Numbered from the stretch's first letter, positions 15,791 through 24,938 are shown. The stretch: 64,000 nucleotides of DNA from an uncultured bacterium (GCA_937949615.1 CALEDQ010000029.1:1-64000), one strand, 5' to 3'. Numbers and translations are program-made. Notes: generated by a model from the sequence alone, not told the origin.

Positions 15791-17691
15791 CAGAAAGCCT
15801 TCAAATAACGCATTTTTGCGGTATAATCATCGAATTCGCCGGCATTTCCGGCAAATTCACTGCGATTACCTTCAAGATCGATAATCAATCGGGCAGTTGG
15901 GCTGTATTCGCGGGTAAGCGACAGATTCAACCGGTCATGCTTCGAACTGACGGTGAGTGGGTCGACATTTTCGCGCTGGTAATCGACACGCAGCAGCACG
16001 TTTTCATGAAAACGCGAACTGCCACCGATACCAGCCCATGATGTTTTATCATAACCACCGGCTCTTTTATAAGTGAGCCTTTCGATGGCATAGGTGCTGT
16101 AGAGGCGGTTAAGCTTGTCGTATTCCCAGGTCAGGCTGAGATCGAGGCGCTGAATATCACGGTCATTGAGCACATTGACGTCGTCCTTGTCGATGGTCTG
16201 ACTGAGCCCGGCGAAGTAGAGCATCTGGCCGGCCCGGTGATTGAATTCGAGCCACAACAGATCTTTGTAACGGTTCATGAAACCAGAATTCTCTGAGTAT
16301 TCGTGCAGCGGCTGATAAAAAAAGTCGATGCGCATGTGCCGGTAATAATCGCTTGGGCGCACGGTCACCTGCAGCTCCGGCTGTTCTCTGACAATCGTCG
16401 AACGCTGGTAATTGGCAAGATTGTCGCGGGCAACACGCTGGCCAAGTCTGGTGCTTATATACTGATTCAGTTCATAATAAAATCTGGCAAAATAGGCATG
16501 CTCGTCGCGGGGCGACTGGCCAAGCGGCGTGATAAAGGCGGTATCAGCCTGTTCGAGGCCGGCTTCGGCCCGAAAGTTTTCGCGTTCGTAACCGGTTTTA
16601 ACCCGGTAGGCATCACCCTTCTGCTCACCAACGCTGTCACGCTTGTCGAAATCGGTATCGCTCTGGGCAACTTCAGCATCGAGATAAATATTTTCAGTCG
16701 GCTTGAAGCGCGCATCGAATGAAACGACCCGGTTTGACAGTGTCGGAAATTCCTGGCTCGAACCGGCATTGTCGCGTTCATCTTCGGTACCGACAAGGTT
16801 GAAGCCCAGCCGCATCGATTCGTCACGCGAATGTTCGAGTCTAAAACCGCCGACATAACGTGGATTTTTCAGGTCGTCTTTTTCGAGAGCATAATAACCG
16901 CCGAAACCGCTGACCTTCGTGTAGTCGAATTCCTGCACACCATAGACCCCCAGCAGGTTCTGGGTCATGCTGTATTCTGACATTTCAGGAAAAGCGTGGC
17001 CGAGCACCAGTCTCGACCGGTCGGTACGCGAATCGACCGTCAGCTGATTCAGAGTAAAGCCATCGCGATAAGGGCGCTTATCATTGGTATGGGTGGCATC
17101 AACGTTGACTTCGAGAGAATCACCGTTGCGCCGGGTCGAGAACAGTTCGTAACGATAGTTGGTTTCGTAAAACTGCCCTTCATCACGCGCCGAGAGATGT
17201 TTATCGCCCTTGACCCAGGTCGAGTAGATACCGGTATCGGTATAGAGATTCGAGCTGAACAGGCGCTGTTCATCCCATTCGTTGATGTCGTAATACTGCG
17301 GCGGTCTCTGATCGAGCACCGGAATGCTCATCGCCGGAGCGGGTGGCCGCGCCTCCGAGGCCGGCACGAAATATTCGCGGTGCGGGTCGCCCATCGCAGA
17401 AAAACGGGGATCCTGCGCGGTTTTCAGTTCATAACCGCCGATTTCACCAGACTGGTTGTTGACGACAATGCCGCGCGGCCGATCGATAGCGGTCGGTGAC
17501 TTCAGTTCCGGTATGGCCAGTGGGTTGAAAAACTCCCGGTCGTAATTAACTGCCGGAAAAAGCACCGAACGCCCGTCACTGCCGGGCGCACTTTCGGTGG
17601 TCTGATCCTGTCGACTGGCGGTGAAACCATTGCCGATGAAGATCAGAAAAACCGCCAGAACAAGCATTGTTTTTCTGGCGGTTTTTTTCAT
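15790..17691 (-). CDS. Predicted outer-membrane beta-barrel protein
   Basis: A 633-residue protein with a signal peptide (hydrophobic residues 8-24). After a Pro-rich stretch (about 90-135), residues 150-633 consist of alternating amphipathic beta strands with aromatic ends, ending in YTAKMRYLKAF with a terminal Phe as expected for an outer-membrane barrel recognised by BamA. I count material for a large barrel but cannot fix the strand number. It is the first gene of the three-gene operon. Codons 3-16 contain a 14-bp perfect inverted repeat that resembles a terminator. It lies 42 bp after the LysM/M23 gene on the same strand. Confidence 0.75.
   Translation of the reverse strand: MKKTARKTMLVLAVFLIFIGNGFTASRQDQTTESAPGSDGRSVLFPAVNYDREFFNPLAIPELKSPTAIDRPRGIVVNNQSGEIGGYELKTAQDPRFSAMGDPHREYFVPASEARPPAPAMSIPVLDQRPPQYYDINEWDEQRLFSSNLYTDTGIYSTWVKGDKHLSARDEGQFYETNYRYELFSTRRNGDSLEVNVDATHTNDKRPYRDGFTLNQLTVDSRTDRSRLVLGHAFPEMSEYSMTQNLLGVYGVQEFDYTKVSGFGGYYALEKDDLKNPRYVGGFRLEHSRDESMRLGFNLVGTEDERDNAGSSQEFPTLSNRVVSFDARFKPTENIYLDAEVAQSDTDFDKRDSVGEQKGDAYRVKTGYERENFRAEAGLEQADTAFITPLGQSPRDEHAYFARFYYELNQYISTRLGQRVARDNLANYQRSTIVREQPELQVTVRPSDYYRHMRIDFFYQPLHEYSENSGFMNRYKDLLWLEFNHRAGQMLYFAGLSQTIDKDDVNVLNDRDIQRLDLSLTWEYDKLNRLYSTYAIERLTYKRAGGYDKTSWAGIGGSSRFHENVLLRVDYQRENVDPLTVSSKHDRLNLSLTREYSPTARLIIDLEGNRSEFAGNAGEFDDYTAKMRYLKAF
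17647..17686 (-). terminator. Intrinsic-terminator-like hairpin inside the start of the barrel gene
   Basis: AAAAACCGCCAGAA (17647-17660) is the exact reverse complement of 17673-17686, giving a 14-bp perfect stem with a 12-base loop. On the minus strand it ends in a run of five Us. It lies within codons 3-16 of the barrel gene, downstream of the LysM/M23 gene. It could end transcription of that gene, or act as an attenuator relieved when ribosomes translate the barrel signal peptide. Confidence 0.6.
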
Positions 17692-17733
17692 GTTGTAAGA
17701 GCTTTCATCAAGGACCGGGCCTCGCTGCAGAAG

Positions 17734-19512
17734 TTATTTCAGGAAACTGAGCGGATTCTGGGGTTTACCATTCTTGCGCACTTCGAAATGCAGGTGGTTA
17801 CCAGTAGCAACACCAGTGGCACCAACGCGGGCAACAACCTGACCGGCTCTGATATTCTGGCCCTTCTTGACCAGAATTGAGCTGCAGTGGGCATATCTGG
17901 TCGAGTAACCACCGGCATGGCTGACGATAACCATGTTCCCATAACCGGGGCGGCGGCCGGCATAGATCACCTTACCGCTTGAAGCGGCGGCGATCGGCGA
18001 GCCTTTGGGGGCGGCGATATCAATACCGGCATGGAACAGGCGCTTGCGATACACAGGGTGGTTTCTCCAGCCGTATTTATCAGAGAGACGACCCCTTACC
18101 GGCATTTTCCAGCTGGCGCGGGTAACTTCAGAGCGGCTCTGAACCACTTTGAAATCTCTGACCTGTTCGGCAGAGTTCTTTTTGCCTGCCGGAATTTTGA
18201 GGCTCTGGCCAGCCATGACCACAGTATTGGTCATGTTATTGGCGGCAACGATGGCGCCGATGGTGGTGCGATATCTTCTGGCGATCAGCGAGAGAGATTC
18301 GCCACCCTTAACCTGATGTTCTACAGTGCTGGCAGCGACCGGAGCTTCGGGTTTTGCTTCTTCAGCCTTCACGACGCGATAGAGTTTCTTGTCGGGATTG
18401 ATTTTGATTTCCTGACCGACCTTGAGGAAAGTACCTCTGAGGTTGTTATCGGCCTGCAGCTGAGCAACCGTGGTGTTGAAACGGTTGGCAATCTTCAGCA
18501 GACTGTCACCCTGGGCAACGGTATAGGCGACTTCACGGGCTTCTTTCTCGATCTCGATCTTCGGTGCGGCAATTGCCTGCGGCGCATTGTCGAGTTTACT
18601 GGCAGCTATTCTGGCAGCGGGAACCGGGGCAACTTCAACCGGCTTCACGGCAGAAACCATGGCGGCCTTTTCCTGATTCTGAGCGACTGATGCCTTTTCA
18701 ACAAATTCAATTTTCGGTTTGGCAGCCGGAGCAATTGCCATCTGCACCTTTTCGAGCTTGATCATTTCAAGCTTATGTTCAGACACGATAGTGTTTCTGG
18801 CTTCGCGCACCAGATCAAGTTTTTTACCAACTTCAACCATGCTGTCAGCGGGTTTTACGATGGTGATTTCGGGTTTGCCTACAGCTACCGGAATTTTGAT
18901 GCGCTGATCGGCGACGAGCATGTGTGATTTCAGGTTGTTCGATTCGACCAGATCCTGAAGCTGCACTCTGAAGCGGCTGGCGATGCGGGAAAGAGAATCG
19001 CCCTTTCTAACAGTGTAATAAAGCGAACTGGTGGGCATCGGAACCTTGATGGTCTGACCGGCCTGAATGCTGTGACGGTCATCGATGCGGTTCACTCTTT
19101 TAAGAGCAGCGGTTTCGGCGCCAAACAGGTTGGCAATGTTCGAAAGTGAGTCACCGGGCTGCACAGAATATTCGACGAAGTTTTTGAATTCTTCGTTTTC
19201 ACCGGCAGCGGCGATAAAATCGGCTGAGATGGTTTTAACGGGTGCGTTCTGAGAGACGGCAACTCTTTCAGCAACAGCGGCGGGTGTGGAAGACTTTCTG
19301 TTGCTGACTTTTACCGGCAGAACGGCACAACTGGCATCGGCCATGCGAAAGCTCTGAATAAAAGGATTATTCTGGAAAGGGCTTTCGATAGCAAAAGCAG
19401 TTTCGCTTTCGCGGTTGATAAATCTGTCAATCGCGATAGCTGAAGTTTCCAGCGCCACAATTGCCAGAAGTATGAGAACCGAATAGTGTCTTGCTCTAAG
19501 ATTATTCCACAC
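17734..19512 (-). CDS. LysM/M23 murein endopeptidase
   Basis: A 592-residue envelope protein that should bind and cut peptidoglycan cross-links or activate other hydrolases. One hydrophobic segment (10-28) anchors or exports it. Four LysM repeats lie at about 114-158, 164-208, 328-372 and 398-441, separated by a Lys/Ala/Val-rich linker (220-325). The C-terminal M23 domain (about 467-590) keeps the zinc ligands in HAGID and NHLHFEV and the YAH catalytic motif, so it should be an active metallopeptidase, unlike NlpD or EnvC. Start is a GTG with AAGGAG six bases upstream. It is the first gene of the leftward group ending at 13515. Confidence 0.92.
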   Translation of the reverse strand: MWNNLRARHYSVLILLAIVALETSAIAIDRFINRESETAFAIESPFQNNPFIQSFRMADASCAVLPVKVSNRKSSTPAAVAERVAVSQNAPVKTISADFIAAAGENEEFKNFVEYSVQPGDSLSNIANLFGAETAALKRVNRIDDRHSIQAGQTIKVPMPTSSLYYTVRKGDSLSRIASRFRVQLQDLVESNNLKSHMLVADQRIKIPVAVGKPEITIVKPADSMVEVGKKLDLVREARNTIVSEHKLEMIKLEKVQMAIAPAAKPKIEFVEKASVAQNQEKAAMVSAVKPVEVAPVPAARIAASKLDNAPQAIAAPKIEIEKEAREVAYTVAQGDSLLKIANRFNTTVAQLQADNNLRGTFLKVGQEIKINPDKKLYRVVKAEEAKPEAPVAASTVEHQVKGGESLSLIARRYRTTIGAIVAANNMTNTVVMAGQSLKIPAGKKNSAEQVRDFKVVQSRSEVTRASWKMPVRGRLSDKYGWRNHPVYRKRLFHAGIDIAAPKGSPIAAASSGKVIYAGRRPGYGNMVIVSHAGGYSTRYAHCSSILVKKGQNIRAGQVVARVGATGVATGNHLHFEVRKNGKPQNPLSFLK

Positions 19513-19761
19513 GTCGCGCTCCTTGCAGTTTCCTTGAGGTCAGGAACTTGTCTTTTGTAATCTCGGAACCCTTCCATGAATTCCTTTTTAAGATGCCGTA
19601 GTTAATCAATCGGCAATTTCGCGACGGTTATTTAGTTGAAAAAAACATTTCTCCGAAAAAAATTTGTCGGGCTGGTTGCTTTCAGCTGATACTGAGCAAA
19701 AAAATCGCGTTTTAAGTTGGATTCTTGTATTTTCATGCAGAAACAAAACGATGCTCAGCTG

Positions 19762-19774
19762 TAGACAATGTCTA
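19762..19774. promoter_or_regulatory. Palindromic operator-like site
   Basis: TAGACA-A-TGTCTA is a perfect 13-bp inverted repeat, with a further GTAGAC half-site at 19781-19786. It lies about 70 bp before the GTG of the DUF3465 gene, in a 332-bp divergent spacer (19513-19844). A TATGAT-like -10 box follows near 19800. It is a plausible binding site for a dimeric regulator; the regulator is unknown. Nothing else was recognised in this spacer. Confidence 0.4.
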
Positions 19775-19844
19775 TTGATTGTAGACGCACGGATTGTGTT
19801 ATGATATTGTGCATAAACCTAAATCGAACACGGAGAAGGAATCA

Positions 19845-20300
19845 GTGACCAAGAGACCACCTGAACTCACCTGGCAGGACAAAGCCATTCTGGTTGCCAT
19901 ACCGATAGTCGTTTTTACCATTTTTATTCTGGCCAATTATTTCAGCCAGGATCTGACCGTAGCCGATGCATTTGAGCAACAACTGCCAGATGCGGAAGTG
20001 CGTGACGGCGGCAACATTATTCAGCTTTATCAGCAGGTTGCCACCGATACGCTCAGCTGCCGTCTGAAAAGCCGCGATAACCGAATCGAATTCGATTTTC
20101 ATTACCAGATCACCGGCTCTGAGACACTCAAACTTGAAGTTGGGCGTCAGGTGCAATTCTACGGTAAATACAAGTTCGATGCCCGTGGTGGTACAGTTAC
20201 CACGCCTTATAAAGGCAAGAGTGGCCGACTGAATGGCTGGGCCATTTACGAAAACCATCGCTATTCAGCAAAAGACGAAAACGAAAAAAAAGGACTTTAA
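19845..20300 (+). CDS. Membrane-anchored DUF3465-domain protein
   Basis: A 151-residue protein. Start GTG 19845 is chosen over the earlier in-frame TTG at 19794 because GGAGAAGGA lies directly upstream. One membrane segment (about residues 15-33) is followed by an exported beta domain. The block LEVGRQVQFYGKYKFDARGG, then GRLNGWAIYENHRY, matches the DUF3465 pattern of a GD-V-FYGEY strand followed by GG and GW-Y. The family has an OB-like appearance and no assigned function. The strongest terminator in the window follows 16 bp after the stop. Confidence 0.72.
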   Translation: MTKRPPELTWQDKAILVAIPIVVFTIFILANYFSQDLTVADAFEQQLPDAEVRDGGNIIQLYQQVATDTLSCRLKSRDNRIEFDFHYQITGSETLKLEVGRQVQFYGKYKFDARGGTVTTPYKGKSGRLNGWAIYENHRYSAKDENEKKGL

Positions 20301-20316
20301 TTTAAACTGCCAATCC

Positions 20317-20357
20317 AAAAGGGGCTGTTTCATTTAACGTATGAAACAGCCCCTTTT
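20317..20357. terminator. Bidirectional intrinsic terminator
   Basis: A perfect 17-bp stem, with AAAAGGGGCTGTTTCAT at 20317-20333 and its complement at 20341-20357, and a 7-base loop. A/T runs at both stem ends suit termination in both directions. It separates the convergent DUF3465 and rlpA genes. Confidence 0.9.
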
Positions 20358-20380
20358 CACATGTGCATCTGACTAATGGC

Positions 20381-20785
20381 TCAGGGGGAACCGACGATTT
20401 CGAGAGTAACCGTCGCCAGGCCGGCAATTTTCATGCCGATTTCATCGGCTGCTCTCTCTGAGAGGTCGATTATTCTAGACATGACCGTCGGACCGCGGTC
20501 ATTGATACGCACCGTCACCCGTCGCCCATTGCCGAGGTTGGTAACTTCGACCCAGGTATCGAATGCCAGATCGCGGTGAGCAGCAGTCAGAGCGTTTTTA
20601 TCGAACTTTTCACCGGAAGCGGTGGTTCGACCCTGGTATTCAGCACCATACCAGGAGGCAGTGCCGGTCTGATAGTAACCAGAAGTCGGCTGCGTGCCAC
20701 TGTCTTTGCTGCCACCCATCTGACAGCCGGTCAAAAACACTGAGAAGCCTATGATTGCAGCAGTTTTTAACAATTTTCCGTTCAT
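20381..20785 (-). CDS. rlpA: RlpA-like lipoprotein (septal-ring lytic transglycosylase family)
   Basis: About 134 residues from ATG 20785; the longer in-frame start at 20875 is unlikely because the lipoprotein signal follows the later Met (lipobox LTGC, Cys21). The double-psi beta-barrel has the family motifs ASWYGAEYQGRTTASGEKFD, ALTAAHRDLAF, VTVRINDRGP with its conserved Asp, and RIIDLSERAA. Pseudomonas RlpA cuts naked glycan strands at the septum. There is no C-terminal SPOR domain, so septal targeting by SPOR is not expected. Confidence 0.92.
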   Translation of the reverse strand: MNGKLLKTAAIIGFSVFLTGCQMGGSKDSGTQPTSGYYQTGTASWYGAEYQGRTTASGEKFDKNALTAAHRDLAFDTWVEVTNLGNGRRVTVRINDRGPTVMSRIIDLSERAADEIGMKIAGLATVTLEIVGSP

Positions 20786-21014
20786 GATGGCAAACAATTC
20801 GGCAGGGTCGGTAAGATTCTGAACGATTACCGTAAATCTCCGAGACTCTGCGCAAGAAAATTCTGCACGCGGCAAACCAGAGGCCGTGGATAAATACGGA
20901 TAAGCACTGAATAAGGCCCGTAAGTTCTGTCTGATTACACAGTGATTAATTCTTATTGTGATTTAGAGCAAATGTGATATCTTTTGTTGAAATATCGGCG
21001 GGAGGAAAAGCACA

Positions 21015-22937
21015 ATGACCGGCGAAAAACCGAAAAACAGCTTTCAGAAAGCCTGGCACATTCAGGTGCCGGGGCTGAAACTGCTTGATTTCGCCAGCGA
21101 CCACCACAGCTTTGTTACCTACGACGATCAGTCGATTCTGCGCCTTTTCAACAGTTACGGGCAGGAACTCTGGCACCGCAACCCCGGCCAGGAACTCGTT
21201 TCCATTTCACTGGCCGACACGCTCGAAGTGCTGGCAGTCGACAGCGAAAAGCACTCACTGCTCTTCGGCCCCGAAGGGGCGACCCTCTGGCGCAAACGTC
21301 CATTTCCGGCGTCAATTGGCAAGATCAGCGCCTCAGGCGATTCTTTTGCCTTTGTTACCAGCGACCCGGCGATTATTGGCGCCGACCGCAGCCTGAGAGT
21401 CAAATGGGCTTACCGCAATCTGATGCGTCGACCCGCCGCCATAGCTATTTCAGCTCTCGGCCAGACAACGGCTTTTCCGTGCTTCGATGACCGCGGTGAA
21501 GGTCTTTCGGCCGTCAATCACAATGGCAAGCCTTATGATGCCTTCATGGGCCTGGGCACCATAACCGACCTTGAACTCAACGAAGATGGTCAGACAGCCA
21601 TTGCCGTCACCGACAGCGGCAGAACCTTCTGCCTGAACCTGGTAAAAAGTTTCGGCATCTGGAAAGGCGATAAAGGGCACAAAATCACCGGAGTCTCGTT
21701 TGCGTCAAAAACCGGCGAAGCCCTGCTGTTTTCGAATGCCGGGCAGATCATCAAGCTCAATCCGGCCGGCGAGCAGATCTGGGAGCACTGGTTTCCAGAC
21801 CAGCTGCTGAAAGCCTCGATCACCGCCGACGGCACCGGCATTTTCTACGCAACCGCCAGAGGTGAAATCGGCCTGCTGACCCAGGGTGGCGAAGGCCTGC
21901 ACAACCAGATGACCTTTCAGGAAATTCCGGTTCAGCCGCTGACGACAACAACTGCGGCATTTCGCCGGGTCTGGGCCGCCGACCTCAACGGCAGCCTCGA
22001 AAATCACACAAAAATCTGCATCTGGAAAGGTCAGGACGGGGTTGAATACAGTCTGGTCTGGGATGGCAGCGGCAAACTTTTCTGCCTCAACGACATTGGC
22101 GAAGAAATCTGGCAGGAAAGACTCAGCGGCGATGAGGCTACCACCATCTCGGTTTCGGCTGAAGCCGACCTGGCGATAATTCTTCTCAAGAACGGAGTCA
22201 CCGGCTTCGACCTTTCGGGTGGTGAAGTTTTCAGATTCTTCGGACAGTTTACAGACGCCCACGTCTTTGACGACGGTGCAATTCTGCTGCTCGACCACGA
22301 ACAGAAGGTTCGATACTACCCGGCTTTCGACAATTTTTCGCACATAATCGAGACCGGCAGCCCGGTTGAGGCACTCAAACCCTTTGCCAGTCAGGCACTG
22401 GTTATCGGCGCAACCGCCTTCAGTATTACCGACAGTACCGGCACCAGGCTTTTTGAGAAGAGTTTTGACAGTCCGCTCAGTTTTATCGACGGCTGCTGTG
22501 CCGGCGGCTATCTGGCCTGTGGTAACGAAAACGGCCTGATAACCATATTTGATGAGAATTTCGAGACGGTTTTCTCTTACCGGCTCAGCGAAAAAATCAT
22601 TTCGGTTACATATAACCGCGACCAGGAGTGCATTTTTGCCGGAACTGAAACGGGCAGTATCTTTGTTCTGCAGCGCCGTACCGGCCAGATGACCAGAACC
22701 GTTCTCAACGGCAAACCACTGCGGATTGCCGGACATGAAGCCGGCGCCGTCTTTGCCACCGATCTTGACCAGCTCGCTCTGATCAATTTTTCCGGGCAGG
22801 TGCTGGCAAACTATACAATGCCTTTCAGGCTGACGCGGCTTATACCAAGTCACCGACGCTTCTGCATGACGGTTCTCGCAGAAGAATCGGTTGTCTGTCT
22901 GGCAGCAGTCGATGAAAGCAAAACAGCATCAGGGTAA
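21015..22937 (+). CDS. Cytosolic beta-propeller (WD40/PQQ-like) protein
   Basis: A 640-residue protein without signal peptide. It is built of repeating four-stranded blades recognisable by ILRLFNSYGQELWHR, KLNPAGEQIWEHW, LFCLNDIGEEIWQE and LITIFDENFETVFSY. These have the G-E-W/F turn seen in PQQ- and WD40-type propellers; I estimate two propellers. GGGAGGA lies eight bases before the ATG. No catalytic motif is visible, so a scaffold or sensor role is inference. The acetyltransferase gene follows eight bases downstream and is probably cotranscribed. Confidence 0.75.
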   Translation: MTGEKPKNSFQKAWHIQVPGLKLLDFASDHHSFVTYDDQSILRLFNSYGQELWHRNPGQELVSISLADTLEVLAVDSEKHSLLFGPEGATLWRKRPFPASIGKISASGDSFAFVTSDPAIIGADRSLRVKWAYRNLMRRPAAIAISALGQTTAFPCFDDRGEGLSAVNHNGKPYDAFMGLGTITDLELNEDGQTAIAVTDSGRTFCLNLVKSFGIWKGDKGHKITGVSFASKTGEALLFSNAGQIIKLNPAGEQIWEHWFPDQLLKASITADGTGIFYATARGEIGLLTQGGEGLHNQMTFQEIPVQPLTTTTAAFRRVWAADLNGSLENHTKICIWKGQDGVEYSLVWDGSGKLFCLNDIGEEIWQERLSGDEATTISVSAEADLAIILLKNGVTGFDLSGGEVFRFFGQFTDAHVFDDGAILLLDHEQKVRYYPAFDNFSHIIETGSPVEALKPFASQALVIGATAFSITDSTGTRLFEKSFDSPLSFIDGCCAGGYLACGNENGLITIFDENFETVFSYRLSEKIISVTYNRDQECIFAGTETGSIFVLQRRTGQMTRTVLNGKPLRIAGHEAGAVFATDLDQLALINFSGQVLANYTMPFRLTRLIPSHRRFCMTVLAEESVVCLAAVDESKTASG

Positions 22938-22945
22938 AGATTAAA

Positions 22946-23410
22946 GTGCATAAAGTAACCTGCATTCAGCCGGACCCACAGGACTGGCAACTCCTTGAAC
23001 AGATAGCCATGATCGACCAGCAGGCTTTTGGTGAAGATGGCATTTCGGTATTCAACCTTTCACAATTTACCAGAAGCGGCAGCGTCTTCTGCCTGGCGCT
23101 TGAGCGCATGGTTCTGGCTGAAGCGGTGGTTCTGCGCAATCTGCATGATACCGGAGCGGTTGTTTTCGCTTTTGCCGTCGATCAAAAACATCAGGGGCGC
23201 GGTTACGGCACCCTTCTGATGCAGAACCTTGTCGAAAAAGCAGAAGCTGCCGGCATTTCATATTTTGAACTGACCATGAATCCCGAAAACCAGGCGGCCC
23301 GCAAATTTTACAGCGATAAAGCCGGTTTCAGAAAAAAATCAGAACTTTCTCTGCACCCCCATAAAGGTGAGCCACGCTGGCTGATGCGCCTCGATCTTGG
23401 CAAATTCTGA
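22946..23410 (+). CDS. GNAT-family N-acetyltransferase
   Basis: A 154-residue protein with the GNAT fold. Motif A is VVFAFAVDQKHQGRGYGTLL, where QGRGYG is the acetyl-CoA pyrophosphate loop. Motif B includes FELTMNPENQAARKFYSDKAGF, as in RimI-type enzymes that acetylate protein N-termini. The substrate is not deducible. Start is a GTG eight bases after the propeller stop, with only a weak AGGGTAAAG upstream; a later Met (residue 22) is possible but would lose the first strand. Confidence 0.85.
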   Translation: MHKVTCIQPDPQDWQLLEQIAMIDQQAFGEDGISVFNLSQFTRSGSVFCLALERMVLAEAVVLRNLHDTGAVVFAFAVDQKHQGRGYGTLLMQNLVEKAEAAGISYFELTMNPENQAARKFYSDKAGFRKKSELSLHPHKGEPRWLMRLDLGKF

Positions 23411-23525
23411 ATATTCCTGTTATAATTTATGTACCTGCCGACACAAGCCGGCATTGTTTGCTCTTTCTGCCAACACGTCTGCACCCTGCTGATGCAGACA
23501 GGTCATAAGTCGTGGAGTAAAAAGT

Positions 23526-24887
23526 ATGCAGTTTTTACGAATGACCCGATTCTCGGTAACTTTTCTGGCACTGCTCTGCCTGATCGCGCTCGCCTGCCCG
23601 ATAATGGCCGACCCGCCCGAAAAAGTTTCCAGTGGCATTCTTCTGCAGGGTTTCGGCTGGAACAGCCAGGCCCGCGGCACTCCCAGCCGATGGTATAAAC
23701 TCATCGAAAGTCGCGCCGAAAGCCTTAAAAATCTGGGCATCGACTTCGTCTGGTTTCCGCCCGTTTCGCGCTCGGTCAGCCCGCAGGGCTACCTGCCCGG
23801 CGATTATTACGACCTTGGCAGCAAAGACTCTCCGACCTTCTATGGCGATTACGACCAGCTCGTTTCGGCCCTCGCAACCCTGAACTCGCACGGTATCGCC
23901 CCGATCGCCGATATCGTCATCAACCACCGCTGTGCCGGCAAACAAGACAATAACGGCATCTGGAACATCTACCACTTTCCCTCCGGCAAGGCAAAATGGG
24001 AACAGTGGGCTGTCTGTTCGGGCAGCTACGGCGGCACCGGCAACCCTGATACCGGCGACAAATTTTCCCCGGCACCCGATATCGACCACACAAACGACAA
24101 AGTGCGCGAAGATATTGCTGAATGGCTCAACTGGCTGAAAAAACTCGGTTTCAAAGGCTGGCGCTACGATTATTCTAAAGGCTACGCCTCAAAATACGCC
24201 GGCTGGTATGATTCAAAAACCGCTCCACTCTTCTCAGTCGGCGAAGTCTGGACCAACATGAACTTCCAGGGCTCATACCTGAAGCCCGACCAGAACAGCC
24301 ACCGCCAGGATCTCTGTAACTGGCTCGATGGCAACCCGAGCAAGGTTTCATGCCTGTTCGACTTCACCACCAAAGGAATTCTTCAGGCGGCGGTGAATGG
24401 TGAATACTGGCGACTGAAAGACTCTGAAGGCAAGCCTTCTGGCCTGATCGGCTGGTGGCCGACCCGTGCCGTAACTTTCCTCGACAACCACGACACCGGT
24501 TCGCAGCAGAGTCACTGGCCTTTCCCCGACAAGCACGTAATGCAGGGCTACGCCTACATTCTCACCCACCCCGGCATACCCTGCGTATTCTGGGAACACG
24601 TTTACGACTGGAATCTCTACAACCAGATTCAGAAGCTGATCGGCATCCGCAAAGCCAACAAGCTTAACAGCGCCAGCAAAGTCGAGATAGTCAAAGCGGA
24701 AGACGGCCTGTATGCAGCTTTGATCGACAACAAAGTCGCCATGAAAATCGGCCCCAAAGACTGGTCGCCGGCTGACGCTTCATTCAAACTGGCCGCCAGC
24801 GGTGACAACTACGCGGTCTGGAGCAAAACCCCGGTCGCCAGAAAGCCTGCCACGGCCGGCACCCGCCGAACCGCACCACGCCGCTGA
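23526..24887 (+). CDS. Secreted alpha-amylase, GH13 plant/archaeal type
   Basis: A 453-residue enzyme that hydrolyses alpha-1,4 bonds of starch or glycogen outside the cytoplasm. The signal peptide ends near residue 28. The (beta/alpha)8 barrel has all four conserved regions: DIVINH, GWRYDYSKGY with nucleophile Asp215, GEVW with acid/base Glu240, and FLDNHDT with Asp323. The C-terminal beta domain (about 375-430) is of the plant-amylase type (IRKANKLNSASKVEIVKAED). Close resemblance to plant barley-type amylases suggests subfamily GH13_6 (inference). A basic Arg/Ala/Thr tail ends the protein. A terminator follows 22 bp after the stop. Confidence 0.93.
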   Translation: MQFLRMTRFSVTFLALLCLIALACPIMADPPEKVSSGILLQGFGWNSQARGTPSRWYKLIESRAESLKNLGIDFVWFPPVSRSVSPQGYLPGDYYDLGSKDSPTFYGDYDQLVSALATLNSHGIAPIADIVINHRCAGKQDNNGIWNIYHFPSGKAKWEQWAVCSGSYGGTGNPDTGDKFSPAPDIDHTNDKVREDIAEWLNWLKKLGFKGWRYDYSKGYASKYAGWYDSKTAPLFSVGEVWTNMNFQGSYLKPDQNSHRQDLCNWLDGNPSKVSCLFDFTTKGILQAAVNGEYWRLKDSEGKPSGLIGWWPTRAVTFLDNHDTGSQQSHWPFPDKHVMQGYAYILTHPGIPCVFWEHVYDWNLYNQIQKLIGIRKANKLNSASKVEIVKAEDGLYAALIDNKVAMKIGPKDWSPADASFKLAASGDNYAVWSKTPVARKPATAGTRRTAPRR

Positions 24888-24909
24888 TTTTTTTCGCTAA
24901 AAGCCTCTT

Positions 24910-24938
24910 AACCGGCCCGGTTTACCGGGCCGGTTTTA
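24910..24938. terminator. Terminator shared with the end of the MBL-fold gene
   Basis: AACCGGCCCGG (24910-24920) pairs with 24925-24935 around a 4-base loop, followed by TTATT on the plus strand. It ends the amylase transcript. On the other strand its loop contains the TAA stop of the convergent hydrolase gene and the right arm of its stem encodes the last codons. Confidence 0.8.

Noticed and set aside
21705..22853. 382-codon open frame on the minus strand
   Set aside because: Antisense to the beta-propeller gene, whose repeats are clear on the plus strand.
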